In this document: in pieces, positions 34,905 to 43,229 of the stretch | How the letters are laid out: each line of letters begins with the position of its first letter | How positions within the stretch are numbered: position 1 is the stretch's first letter | Assembly: GCF_014493765.1 (NCBI RefSeq) | Contig: NZ_JACTVJ010000001.1 | Coordinates: 372,001 to 436,000 of the forward strand | Origin: Streptomyces polyasparticus | Lineage (GTDB): Bacteria > Actinomycetota > Actinomycetes > Streptomycetales > Streptomycetaceae | DNA: 64,000 bases | Direction of reading: 5' to 3' | The notes under the pieces: generated by a model | What the model was told of the DNA's origin: nothing | Databases searched by the model: none | Seen by the model: the letters and a program-made list of their open reading frames with translations, nothing else | Position numbers and translations under genes: made by a program

Positions 34905-35402
34905 ATGCTGAACGAAGCCGACCTCGCCCACCTACGCCGCTGCGTGGAACTCGCCACCGAAGCCCTCGACGCCGGCGACGAACCCTTCGGCTCCGTCCTC
35001 GTCGACGCCGAGGGCAACGCCCGCGCCGAGGACCGCAACCGTGTGGCCGGCGGCGACCACACCCGCCACCCCGAGTTCGAGCTCGCCCGCTGGGCCGCCG
35101 CCCACATGACCCCCGAGGAGCGCGCGGGCGCCACCGTCTACACCTCCGGCGAACACTGCCCCATGTGCTCCGCCGCCCACGCCTGGGTCGGCCTCGCCCG
35201 CATCGTCTACGTCGCGTCCTCGGCCCAACTCACCCAGTGGCTCACCGACTTGGGCGTCCCGGCGGGCCCGGTCGCTCCCCTCCCCGTGAACGCGGTCGCC
35301 CCCCAGATCATCGTGGAGGGCCCGGTCCCGGAGCTGGCGGAAGAAGTCCACGCCCTCCACGTCAGGCTGCACACGCAGGACCCGGCCACCCCCCACGGGT
35401 GA
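34905..35402 (+). CDS. nucleoside deaminase (CMP/dCMP deaminase fold)
   Basis: A 165-aa zinc hydrolase. The zinc ligands and proton shuttle are seen as 'HPEFELARW' (HxE, about residue 55) and 'SGEHCPMCSAAH' (CxxC, about 86). 'EPFGSVLVDAEGN' is the substrate-side loop. Members deaminate guanine, cytosine or related bases; specificity cannot be read here. A -10-like TAGCCT ends 6 nt before the ATG, with no Shine-Dalgarno, so it looks leaderless. It converges on the lysozyme gene 25 bp away. Confidence 0.88.
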   Translation: MLNEADLAHLRRCVELATEALDAGDEPFGSVLVDAEGNARAEDRNRVAGGDHTRHPEFELARWAAAHMTPEERAGATVYTSGEHCPMCSAAHAWVGLARIVYVASSAQLTQWLTDLGVPAGPVAPLPVNAVAPQIIVEGPVPELAEEVHALHVRLHTQDPATPHG

Positions 35403-35427
35403 CCGGGCCCCGGTGGTGCCGCGCGGG

Positions 35428-36291
35428 TCAGCCGTTGGCCAGCGCCACCACGCGGTCGAGCGCCCCGTTGAACTTGTTGTGGTCACCGACGATGGGCCCG
35501 GAGGAGGTGTACTGCCACATCGTGTAGTACCCCCACCCAGCCGGCAGCGTCCCCGGTGTCGTGTTGTAGCGGGCGATCCACAGGGGGTTGGTCGTGCCGA
35601 AGCCGCCGTAGTTGCCCGTGCACTGGGTCCACCAGCTCGTCGCCGTGTAGATGACCGCGTCGCGGCCCGTGCGGGCCTTGTAGCGGTTCAGGAAGTCGCG
35701 GATCCAAGTGACCATCGCCGACTGGGACTTGCCGTAGCAGGCCGCTCCGTACGGGTTCCACTCGATGTCCAGCGCGCCCGGCAGGGTCTTGCCGTCGCGG
35801 GACCAGCCGCCGCCGTTGTTGACGAAGTAGTCGGCCTGGGTCGCACCGGAGGTCGTGTCGGGGGTCGCGAAGTGGTAGGCGCCGCGGATCATGCCGACGT
35901 TGTACGAGCCGTTGTACTGCTGCGCGAAGTAGGGGTTCTTGTAGTACGTCCCCTCCGTGGCCTTCACGTAGGCCCACTTCACTCCGCTCGTCCACAGGGA
36001 CGACCAGTTGACGTTGCCCTGGTGGCTGGAGACGTCGACGCCCTCGGTCTGGACGGCGCGGGTGTCGCGGGGCAGTCCGCCCTGGCCGTCGTGCTGCACG
36101 ACGCCCATGCCCATGTGGGCCTCGCCGCGCGCCGGTTTGTCGGCGGTGTCGGCGGCCTGGGACGTGGCGGGCAGCGTGAACAGGAGGGAGAGGACGGACA
36201 GAAGAACGCCGGCCGCGGTCAGGCGTGAGCGGGAGCTCAGCGGGAGCGGCCGGCGGGTGGTACGGGGTCTTCCGGGTCTGTGCACGGACAT
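35428..36291 (-). CDS. secreted GH25 lysozyme (N-acetylmuramidase)
   Basis: A 287-aa protein. A twin-basic start ('RPRTTRRPLPLSSRSR') and hydrophobic core lead to a cleavage site near 'PATSQAAD' (about residue 47). The GH25 domain (about 83-285) has 'EGVDVSSHQGNVNW' (first catalytic Asp), 'YVKATEGTYYKNPYF', 'GAYHFATP' and 'GALDIEWNP' (Asp-x-Glu pair), and ends with 'MWQYTSSGPI'. It cuts the beta-1,4 MurNAc-GlcNAc bond of cell wall. It is divergent from a MarR gene with GACATGTC sites between. Confidence 0.93.
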   Translation of the reverse strand: MSVHRPGRPRTTRRPLPLSSRSRLTAAGVLLSVLSLLFTLPATSQAADTADKPARGEAHMGMGVVQHDGQGGLPRDTRAVQTEGVDVSSHQGNVNWSSLWTSGVKWAYVKATEGTYYKNPYFAQQYNGSYNVGMIRGAYHFATPDTTSGATQADYFVNNGGGWSRDGKTLPGALDIEWNPYGAACYGKSQSAMVTWIRDFLNRYKARTGRDAVIYTATSWWTQCTGNYGGFGTTNPLWIARYNTTPGTLPAGWGYYTMWQYTSSGPIVGDHNKFNGALDRVVALANG

Positions 36292-36351
36292 GTGCGTGCC
36301 TCCGAAGGCCTCGTGGAGCCCGGCGGCCGGGCTCCGGTGGGGGGATCTGTC

Positions 36352-36383
36352 GACATGTCGCCCAATCAGGGCGTGGACATGTC
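36352..36383. promoter_or_regulatory. twin GACATGTC palindromes between lysozyme and MarR genes
   Basis: GACATGTC at 36352-36359 and 36376-36383, 24 bp apart centre to centre, in the gap 36292-36520. A third partial copy (GACATGT) covers the lysozyme start. They are candidate MarR operators; the remaining gap shows nothing else. Confidence 0.55.
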
Positions 36384-36520
36384 ACCAATGAAGCTACGCA
36401 GCAGGACTCGCGGGTGGGAAGAGGGCCTTGGGGCTGCCGTTGGTCTACGCCTGCGAAATACTGGCCGAGCTGCGGCAACGGCCGCGGTTGGCGGAAACTT
36501 TCAGCATCGGAAAGCGTTTG

Positions 36521-37018
36521 ATGGCCTCTGAAGTGCACGACCGCGGAGACGGCACCGCGCGCCCCGGTATGCCGGAGAGTGGTGTGGACCACGAATTCCT
36601 CGCCCTGGAGCGGGAGTTGACGGTCTTCCTGCGGCGCGCACGGGCCAGTTCCGGGGAGATGGCGCGTGCGGTCCACCCGGAGCTCGAACCTGCCGCGTAC
36701 GGCCTCCTCGTACGTCTGGAGGAGGGCGGGCCGCAGCGGGCCACGGACCTCGCCGCGTACTTCGGCGTCGGCAAGGCCACGATGAGCCGCCAGCTGCGGG
36801 CCCTGGAGGATCTCGGCCTGGTGGCGCGCGAGCCCGATCCCGCGGACGGGCGGGCGGCCCTTGTGCGGCTCACGGACGAGGGCCGTGAGCGCTTCCGTAC
36901 GGTGCGGGGCGCCCGCCGTGAGCGCTATGTGCGCCAGCTCGCCGACTGGGACCGCTCCGAAGTGGCCGAACTCGCCCGCCTGCTGCACCAGCTGAACGCG
37001 GGCGCCGCCGACCAGTAG
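36521..37018 (+). CDS. MarR family transcriptional regulator
   Basis: A 165-aa protein. The winged helix (about residues 50-130) has 'RATDLAAYFGVGKATMSRQLRALEDLGLVARE' (in part) followed by the MarR wing 'DPADGRAALVRLTDEGRERF'. Terminal helices would form the dimer. ATG 36521 has GGAAAG upstream; ATG 36569 is also possible and the frame is open back to 36428. Its divergent neighbour is a secreted lysozyme, which it may control. Confidence 0.88.
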   Translation: MASEVHDRGDGTARPGMPESGVDHEFLALERELTVFLRRARASSGEMARAVHPELEPAAYGLLVRLEEGGPQRATDLAAYFGVGKATMSRQLRALEDLGLVAREPDPADGRAALVRLTDEGRERFRTVRGARRERYVRQLADWDRSEVAELARLLHQLNAGAADQ

Positions 37019-37048
37019 CGGGCCGCGCGCTCGACGACGCGGGTGCCC

Positions 37049-37894
37049 CTAGAGCTCCACCCACACCGCGGTCGCGTCGTCGTGCGCCTTCCCGCCGACC
37101 CGTACCCCCGCGGCCACCCGCTCCCGCTCCAGCACCCGCACCCGGTCCACCAGACCCTGCGGCCCTGCCTTGCGCAGATAGGCGAAGCACTCCGTCCAGT
37201 CGCCCTCGCCCAGCTTCTCCACCCAGCGCGTCGCCCCGTCGGTGAGGCCCGCCAGGGTGCGCACGTCGGCACGTGCGCGGCTGCCCGTGATCGCGCGGAA
37301 GGCCGCCGAGGGGTCCGCGGCCGCCGTGAAGAAGCCGTCCTCGGCGTTGCGCAGGGATTCGACCTCGGCGACGTACGCCTGGACCGCGGCTGCCCGTTCC
37401 GGTGTGCCCTCCGGCAGCGAACGCACCAGGGAACGCGCCCGCGTCACGCGCTCCGGCAGTGTGTCCAGCCTGCGGTCGAGCACCACGTCGACCTCGCCGT
37501 CCGGCGACTCGACGAGCAGTGCCGAGTCGGAGAGCACCAGATGTTCGACCGTCTCGGCGTCCCAGCGCGCCAGGACCACCGTCGCCTGAGGCGTACGGGA
37601 GTGAGAAAGGTCACAGGTGGTGCGGTGGGCGTCCGCGGTGCGGCCGATCGCCGCGGAGAGGATCTCGGCCAGGGTCATGTCCCGCCGCGAAACGGACAGT
37701 TCACACAGAGCACCCCCAAGTCGGGCCACGAACCAGGGCACGTCGTGCACACAACCGTCGTCGCCCTCGGGTGGCGTCACGCCGTCCAGGACGACCAGCG
37801 CCCCGCCCTGTCCTGATGCGGGCAGCGCCACGGAGGCGAAGTCCTCGTTGGGGCGTGCGGGGTTGCCGGGTTCCGTACAGAGTTCGACGCGCAT
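37049..37894 (-). CDS. PP2C-like protein phosphatase (PPM family)
   Basis: A 281-aa soluble protein with PPM-fold motifs: 'NPARPNEDFASVA' (the RxxNED metal motif), 'GALVVLDGVTPPEGDDGCVHDV' (the DG motif), 'LVLSDSALLV' and 'LAGLTDGATRWV', and the final 'HDDATAVWVEL' (the DD metal motif). These residues bind Mn/Mg for Ser/Thr phosphate hydrolysis. ATG 37894 is chosen; a -10-like CAGACT ends 6 nt upstream, so it may be leaderless. No kinase partner lies nearby. The 412-bp gap 37895-38306 to the conservon holds no gene or repeat I can support. Confidence 0.82.
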   Translation of the reverse strand: MRVELCTEPGNPARPNEDFASVALPASGQGGALVVLDGVTPPEGDDGCVHDVPWFVARLGGALCELSVSRRDMTLAEILSAAIGRTADAHRTTCDLSHSRTPQATVVLARWDAETVEHLVLSDSALLVESPDGEVDVVLDRRLDTLPERVTRARSLVRSLPEGTPERAAAVQAYVAEVESLRNAEDGFFTAAADPSAAFRAITGSRARADVRTLAGLTDGATRWVEKLGEGDWTECFAYLRKAGPQGLVDRVRVLERERVAAGVRVGGKAHDDATAVWVEL

Positions 37895-38306
37895 CCATGC
37901 AGTCTGCACGAGTGTGCGCGGGACCTTCACAGAGGGCGCGGAGAGGGCGAGTTGGCCTGGACCACACCCTTTGCCGCCGAAGTGGCGGGGCATCTTGCCA
38001 AAGGCCGCGCCCGCCGTCCAACCGGCGCCCCGCGCGCCCCCGCAATCGAAGTGAAGTGGAACTTGATCCCTCAACTCCCGGCGAGGTTCACTCCTTCGGG
38101 TGGCCCGCCCGACTAAGGGCGACCGCCACCCGGGCGCGCTGGAATGGTCATAAGCCGTACCAGAGAGGGCACGTCACCACACCGGACACGGTGGACGACG
38201 CGGCACAGCAAGCAGCCCCCGCGCCCTGTGCCGCACCTCGCGGCGCATGCGACGCCTGAGCTCACGGCCCGGGCGGCGCACGACAAGAACACCGAGAGCA
38301 ACGAGG

Positions 38307-41300
38307 ATGCGAGCACCGGTGCAGAGCAAGCGGCCTGGTGAGGCCAGACCAGGCCAGAGCGAGCAGCCTGGTGAGGCCGGACGGGGCCGGACGGTCCGGG
38401 TACGCAGCCGTCTGATCGCCGCCGTCGCGGTGGTCACCGCCGCCGTCGTCGGCGCGGGCGCCCCCGCCGTCCTGGGTGCCTCCTCCCAAGTGGCCGACAC
38501 CCAGAGTCTGGTGGACCTCGCCGAGCTCACCCAGCGGACCGTCACGCTCGCGCACGCGCTGAGCGACGAACGCGACGAGGTGACCTCGTACATCGCCGCG
38601 GGCCGTCCCGAGGACAAGCAGCCAGGACCGGGTACGCGGGTCGACCGGCAGCTCGCCGAACTGCGCGCCGAAGCCCCGCCGTCCCTGCGCGAGGACCTCG
38701 CGGCCTTCACGAGTGTGCGCCGCGAGGCCCGCTCCGGTGAGGGCGAGGGTTCGGCGCTCGAAGTGCACACCGCGTACACCCAGGCCCTCACCGAGCTGCA
38801 CCGGCTCACCGAGGAGCTCGCCGACCAGCTGCCCGCGCGCGCCGGAAAGGGCCGGCACGCGCTCGCCGATCTCGACCGTGCCGTCGCACAGGCCGGTGAG
38901 GTCCGCGGGCTGCTGCTCGCCGCGTACGCCACACCGCGCACCGCCCCGCAGACCGTGATCGACCCGCTGACCGGTCTGCCCGTCACCGCGCAGGCGGCCC
39001 GCACCCCCGACGACCGCCGCCGCGACGCCCTCACCACCGCGGCGTACGAGGCCCGACTCGGTGAGCGGGCGGCGCTCGACGCGTTCGCCGCCGGCGCTCC
39101 CGTGGACCAGCGGGCCAAGCTGCGCACGACCGTCACCGGGCCCGACGTGGCCACCGCGGACCGCTACATCGCCCGTCTCACCGACCGCCCGACGCTGAAC
39201 ACCGAGGAACTCGGCTACAACAGCGAGAAGATCGCCACCTCTCTCACGGCCCGCGTCGACCAGCTGCGCAGCGTGGAGAACTCCCTGGTCACCGAGCGCA
39301 TCAGGGATCTGAACAAGCTCCGCGACGACGACGTCACCGCGCTCGAACTGCGGATCGCCCTCGTCGGCGTGCTCGCCCTGCTCGCCCTCGGCGTCGGGAT
39401 CGCCGTGGCCCGTACGCTCACCCAGCCGCTGGCCGCCCTGCGCCTGGGCACCGCCCGGCTCGCCGGCGGTCCGGGGTCCGAGGAGCCGGTGCGCTACACC
39501 GGGCGCAACGACGAGTTCGCCGCGGTCGTACGGTCCGTCAACGCGCTGTACGAGCACACCGTCAAGCTGCACGCACGGGTCGGTGTCCTGGAGGAGGACC
39601 GCAAGCACTTCGTGGGCGAGCGCGAGCAGCTGGCCTGCGAGCGGGTCGGCCTGCGCAAGGAACTGGCCGCCGCGCGCGACGAGTTGCAGCGGGTCGAGGA
39701 CAGCGTGCAGAGCACGTTCGTCAACCTCGCGCTGCGCACCCTCGGGCTCGTCGAGCGGCAGCTCGCCGTGATCGAGGGCCTCGAGGAGCGCGAGGAGGAC
39801 CCCGAGCGCCTCGCCACGCTCTTCAAGCTGGACCACTTCGCCACGGTGATGCGCCGGCACAGCGAGAACCTCCTGGTCCTCGCGGGCGCCGAGCACAAGC
39901 ACGCGCACCCGGGCCCGGTGCCTCTGGTGGATGTCGTACGGGCTGCGGTCAGCGAGATCGAGCGCTATGAGCGCGTCCGGATCGCCGCGCTGCCGCCGCA
40001 CGCGCATCTGGCCGGATTCGCCGCCGACGACCTGAGCCACCTGCTCGCCGAACTCCTGGAGAACGCCACGTCGTTCTCGCCGCCCGACGCGGCGGTCGAG
40101 GTCTCGGGCTGGCTCCTGGAGAGCGGCGAGGTGATGCTCTCCGTCCAGGACGAGGGCATCGGCCTGACGCCCGAGCGCCTGCACACCGTCAACTCCCGGC
40201 TGGCCGAGTTCGACCCCGACGCCCTGCACGGCGGCGACGAGGGCCTCGGTCTCGGCCTGTACGTGGTGGGCCGCCTCGCCGCGCGCCACGGCGTGCGGGT
40301 CGAGCTGCGCGAGCAGAAGCACGGCGGGATCACCGCGGTCGCCGTGCTGCCCAAGCCGATCCTCGCGGCCGCCCCGGCCGCGGCCGTCACCCCCGGCGTC
40401 TCCCTGGCGGGCGCGGCGCCGGAGCTGCATCTGGCGGGCGCGGAGGCCGAGGCCAACTCCAACGAGCTGGCGGGCCGTTCCCGCCTGGTGGCGGCGGCGG
40501 AGGCCGCGGTGGCGGCGGCCGAGCGTGATGCGGCTGCGGTGGGCTCCGGGCGTGATGCGGGTGCGGAGAGCCCCGAGCGTGCTCCGGAGGGGGAGGGCTC
40601 CGAGCTCGCTTCGGGTACGGAGGGCTTCGAGGAGGGCTTCGAGCCCGCTCCGGGTGCGGAGAGCTTCGAACTCGCCCCGGATGCGGAGAGCTTCGAGACC
40701 GCCCCGGCTGTGTCCGATGCTGATGACGTCGTACGGGCTGCGGAGGACGATTCCGTACGGGCTGCCGAAGACGACCCCGTACGGGAAGCAGACCCTGTGG
40801 CCGCGGAGCCGGGGGACTCGGGCGGTGAGCCCGTGTTCGACGGTGAGGATCTCGTCGCCGCGGCCTTCGGGGAGCGCGAGCCCCGGCACACGGAGCAGGC
40901 GCTCGACGACCCGCTGGGCCCGGAGGGCCCGGACGACCTCGCCGAGACCGGCCCCGAGACCACGCTCGAACTCGCGCTGCCCGCCCCGGAGTTGGACACC
41001 CCGCACCTTCTGCGTCCCACCCGCATCGAGGCCGTCCCGGACGACCATGCGCATGAGCGCACCGAGGACGAGACCCCGCGCGCGGAACAGGACCGGGAGC
41101 AGGAGCGGGAGCGGCAACAGGAACGGGAGCAGGCGCAGGAGCCCGTGGCGGAAGCCGCACCCGCACCCCGTGCGCCCAAGTGGGAGCGCGTCACAGACAA
41201 GGGGCTGCCCAAGCGCACCCCGAAGGTGACCACGCCCGCCGCACAGACCGCGCCCGCGCGCCCCAAGGGCGTGGACGCCGAAGCGCTGCGCCGCCGGCTC

Positions 41301-41603
41301 GCCGGGTTCCGGCAGGGCGCGGAGACCGGCCGCCGCGACGTCGAGGCCGAACTCGCCGACGTACAGCCGGAGTCCGATGGACGGCCGGAGCGGGGCGTAC
41401 AGCCGGAGTCCGATGGACGGCCGGAGCGGGGCGTACAGCCGAAGCCCGAGGTCCCGCACCAGACCGAAGCGGAACCACGGCACGCGGCGCCGCCAGAGCA
41501 CAGCGCACCGCAGAACCCCGCACCACAGAACCCCGCACCACAGACGGACCCGCAGCAAGAGACCACGGAACCGGGGGACTCACTCAAGGAGGCCCGCAGT
41601 TGA
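38307..41603 (+). CDS. cvnA: conservon sensor kinase-like protein (CvnA) with nitrate-sensor-like external domain
   Basis: A 1098-aa protein. TM1 (about residues 34-58), an all-helical NIT-like extracellular domain (about 60-340), TM2 (about 345-368), HAMP, a helical linker with 'HFATVMRRHSENLLVLAG', and a HATPase with 'LLENATSFSPPDAAVEV' (N box, about 584), 'DEGIGLTPERL' and 'GLGLGLYVVGRLAARHG'. A disordered, acidic tail of about 400 aa follows, with repeats. CvnA proteins act with a roadblock, a DUF742 protein and a small GTPase in a membrane switch like a G-protein system. ATG 38307 has only a weak ribosome-binding site; GTG 38319 is an alternative. Confidence 0.88.
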   Translation: MRAPVQSKRPGEARPGQSEQPGEAGRGRTVRVRSRLIAAVAVVTAAVVGAGAPAVLGASSQVADTQSLVDLAELTQRTVTLAHALSDERDEVTSYIAAGRPEDKQPGPGTRVDRQLAELRAEAPPSLREDLAAFTSVRREARSGEGEGSALEVHTAYTQALTELHRLTEELADQLPARAGKGRHALADLDRAVAQAGEVRGLLLAAYATPRTAPQTVIDPLTGLPVTAQAARTPDDRRRDALTTAAYEARLGERAALDAFAAGAPVDQRAKLRTTVTGPDVATADRYIARLTDRPTLNTEELGYNSEKIATSLTARVDQLRSVENSLVTERIRDLNKLRDDDVTALELRIALVGVLALLALGVGIAVARTLTQPLAALRLGTARLAGGPGSEEPVRYTGRNDEFAAVVRSVNALYEHTVKLHARVGVLEEDRKHFVGEREQLACERVGLRKELAAARDELQRVEDSVQSTFVNLALRTLGLVERQLAVIEGLEEREEDPERLATLFKLDHFATVMRRHSENLLVLAGAEHKHAHPGPVPLVDVVRAAVSEIERYERVRIAALPPHAHLAGFAADDLSHLLAELLENATSFSPPDAAVEVSGWLLESGEVMLSVQDEGIGLTPERLHTVNSRLAEFDPDALHGGDEGLGLGLYVVGRLAARHGVRVELREQKHGGITAVAVLPKPILAAAPAAAVTPGVSLAGAAPELHLAGAEAEANSNELAGRSRLVAAAEAAVAAAERDAAAVGSGRDAGAESPERAPEGEGSELASGTEGFEEGFEPAPGAESFELAPDAESFETAPAVSDADDVVRAAEDDSVRAAEDDPVREADPVAAEPGDSGGEPVFDGEDLVAAAFGEREPRHTEQALDDPLGPEGPDDLAETGPETTLELALPAPELDTPHLLRPTRIEAVPDDHAHERTEDETPRAEQDREQERERQQEREQAQEPVAEAAPAPRAPKWERVTDKGLPKRTPKVTTPAAQTAPARPKGVDAEALRRRLAGFRQGAETGRRDVEAELADVQPESDGRPERGVQPESDGRPERGVQPKPEVPHQTEAEPRHAAPPEHSAPQNPAPQNPAPQTDPQQETTEPGDSLKEARS
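41361..41432 (+). repeat. perfect 36-bp tandem duplication inside cvnA
   Basis: Bases 41361-41396 and 41397-41432 are identical (gtacagccggagtccgatgg, then acggccggagcggggc). It adds 12 codons ('VQPESDGRPERG') in frame in the disordered tail and must be recent. Confidence 0.92.
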
Positions 41604-42085
41604 CGGTGTCCAGCAAGCCCGGCGCGCCAAGCACCGAGGCCCGCAACCTGCACTGGCTGCTGACGAACCTGGTGGACGAGGTCCCCGGCCTGCTCTCGGT
41701 CGCGGTGGTCTCCTCGGACGGCCTGCTGCTTCTGTCCTCCGACCCGGGACAGAACGCTGAGCAGGTCCAGGCACCCACCGGCCCTCGCGGCTCCAGTGCC
41801 GACCTCGCCACCATCGTCTCCGGCCTCGGCAGCCTCACCGTCGGCGCCGCCCGCCTGATGGAGGGCGGTGGCGTGAAGCAGACCGTCGTCGCGATGGACG
41901 AGGGCAGCCTGTTCGTCATGTCGATCAGCGACGGCTCGCTGCTCGGCGTGCACGCCACGCCCGACTGCGACATGAGCGTGGTGGCGTACCACATGGCGCT
42001 CTTCGTGGGCCGGGCCGGCCACGTCCTGACCCCTGAACTCCGCAGCGAACTGCGGCAGTCGAGGGAGAGGACGCAGAGCCGGTGA
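41600..42085 (+). CDS. cvnB: conservon roadblock/LC7 protein (CvnB)
   Basis: A 161-aa protein with the roadblock/LC7 fold: 'EARNLHWLLTNLVDEVPGLLSVAVVSSDGLLLLSS' (in part), then 'DLATIVSGLGSLTVGAARLMEGGGVKQTVV' and 'SLFVMSISDGSLLGVHATPDCDMSVVAYHMAL'. Roadblock proteins bind and regulate small GTPases of the MglA type, here CvnD. TTG 41600 overlaps the cvnA stop (TTGA) and has AAGGAGG 8 nt upstream, better than GTG 41606. Confidence 0.92.
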   Translation: MTVSSKPGAPSTEARNLHWLLTNLVDEVPGLLSVAVVSSDGLLLLSSDPGQNAEQVQAPTGPRGSSADLATIVSGLGSLTVGAARLMEGGGVKQTVVAMDEGSLFVMSISDGSLLGVHATPDCDMSVVAYHMALFVGRAGHVLTPELRSELRQSRERTQSR

Positions 42086-42492
42086 GCCACGCGAAACTTC
42101 CGGTGCGCGGCGCCGACCGGCGGCCCGCCCGCGTCCGCCCGTACTCGCTGACGGGCGGCCGCACCCGCTTCGGGCACGTGCTGCTCGTGGAGACCTTCGT
42201 GGCCGCCGTGCCCGCCATCGACGGCGGACCGGACGACCGGCCCGAACTCCCGCAGGGCAGCCTGCACACGAAGGTGATGCCGGAGCTGCGGGCCATCGTG
42301 GAGATCTGCCGCCGCATGCGGACGGTCGCCGAGATCTCGGCCCTCCTCAAGATGCCGCTCGGCGTCGTGCGCGTGCTGCTCAGCGACCTCGCCGACCAGG
42401 GAAGGATCAGGGTGTACGGGACCGGCCACGGCCCCGGGCAGCCCGACCGCGCGCTGCTGGAAAGGGTGCTGAGTGGACTCCGTCGCCTCTGA
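42082..42492 (+). CDS. cvnC: conservon DUF742 protein (CvnC)
   Basis: A 136-aa DUF742 protein: 'VRPYSLTGGRTR' at the start, central 'LPQGSLHTKVMPELRAIVEICR' and a winged-helix-like end 'TVAEISALLKMPLGVVRVLLSDLADQGRIRV'. It overlaps cvnB by four bases and cvnD by 20. In studied conservons it associates with the other Cvn proteins at the membrane; the biochemical activity is unknown. Confidence 0.92.
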   Translation: MSHAKLPVRGADRRPARVRPYSLTGGRTRFGHVLLVETFVAAVPAIDGGPDDRPELPQGSLHTKVMPELRAIVEICRRMRTVAEISALLKMPLGVVRVLLSDLADQGRIRVYGTGHGPGQPDRALLERVLSGLRRL

Positions 42493-43198
42493 CACGGTCA
42501 TAGGAACCTGGCTCCCCGAAGCCGAAGCCGAAGCGGAAGCCGGGGCCGAAGCCGGAGCTGCAACCGCAGCCGAAGCCGGACCCGCGGCCGAGCCTGTAGC
42601 TGTAGCCGCCGCCGAAGAGGGCGCACAGCCCTGGCAGCTGGACCGTACGCGTGCGCCCGTGGCCACGAAGATCGTGGTGGCCGGCGGCTTCGGTGTGGGC
42701 AAGACGACCCTGGTCGGCTCGGTCTCGGAGATCACTCCGCTGCAGACCGAGGCCCTGATGACCGAGGCGAGCGCGGACTCCGACGACCTCACCGCGACCC
42801 CGGACAAGCTGACCACCACCGTGGCCATGGACTTCGGCCGCATCACGCTCGACGACGACCTCGTCCTGTACCTCTTCGGTACGCCGGGCCAGCAGCGCTT
42901 CTGGTTCATGTGGGACGACCTCGTACGCGGCGCGATCGGCGCGGTCGTCCTCGCCGACACCCGGCGCCTCGACGAGTGCTTCCCGGCCCTCGACTACTTC
43001 GAGAGCTGCGGCCTTCCGTACGTCGTGGCCGTCAACCACTTCGAGGGCACCGAGGAGTTCGCGGAGGCCGATGTGCGCGAGGCCCTGACCGTGCCCGACC
43101 GGATCCCCGTCCTGATCATGGATGCGCGCCGCCGCATCCCCGTGGTCGAGACGCTGCTCGCCCTGGTCGGCCACGCTCTCGACATGACACCTGAATAA
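42473..43198 (+). CDS. cvnD: conservon ATP/GTP-binding protein (CvnD)
   Basis: A 241-aa small GTPase of the conservon. After an Ala/Glu repeat tail (residues 14-45) come the P-loop 'VAGGFGVGKTTLVGSVSEI' (about 66), switch II 'LYLFGTPGQQRFWFMWDDLV' and the base-specificity loop 'YVVAVNHFEG'. CvnD is the G-protein-like output controlled by CvnA and CvnB. GTG 42473 inside cvnC is the start. The N-terminal E/A repeat is longer than I expect for the family. Confidence 0.92.
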   Translation: MDSVASDTVIGTWLPEAEAEAEAGAEAGAATAAEAGPAAEPVAVAAAEEGAQPWQLDRTRAPVATKIVVAGGFGVGKTTLVGSVSEITPLQTEALMTEASADSDDLTATPDKLTTTVAMDFGRITLDDDLVLYLFGTPGQQRFWFMWDDLVRGAIGAVVLADTRRLDECFPALDYFESCGLPYVVAVNHFEGTEEFAEADVREALTVPDRIPVLIMDARRRIPVVETLLALVGHALDMTPE

Positions 43199-43229
43199 CC
43201 TCCGTACCGCTTCTGGGAGTTGCCCGCGC

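Noticed and set aside
37895-38306. Short ORFs in the gap before the conservon
   Set aside because: All lack ribosome-binding sites and recognisable composition; third-position G/C bias is poor. I see no gene here.
38262-41558. A 1098-codon open frame on the minus strand
   Set aside because: Antisense to cvnA; low-complexity composition and no motifs. The plus strand holds the conservon.
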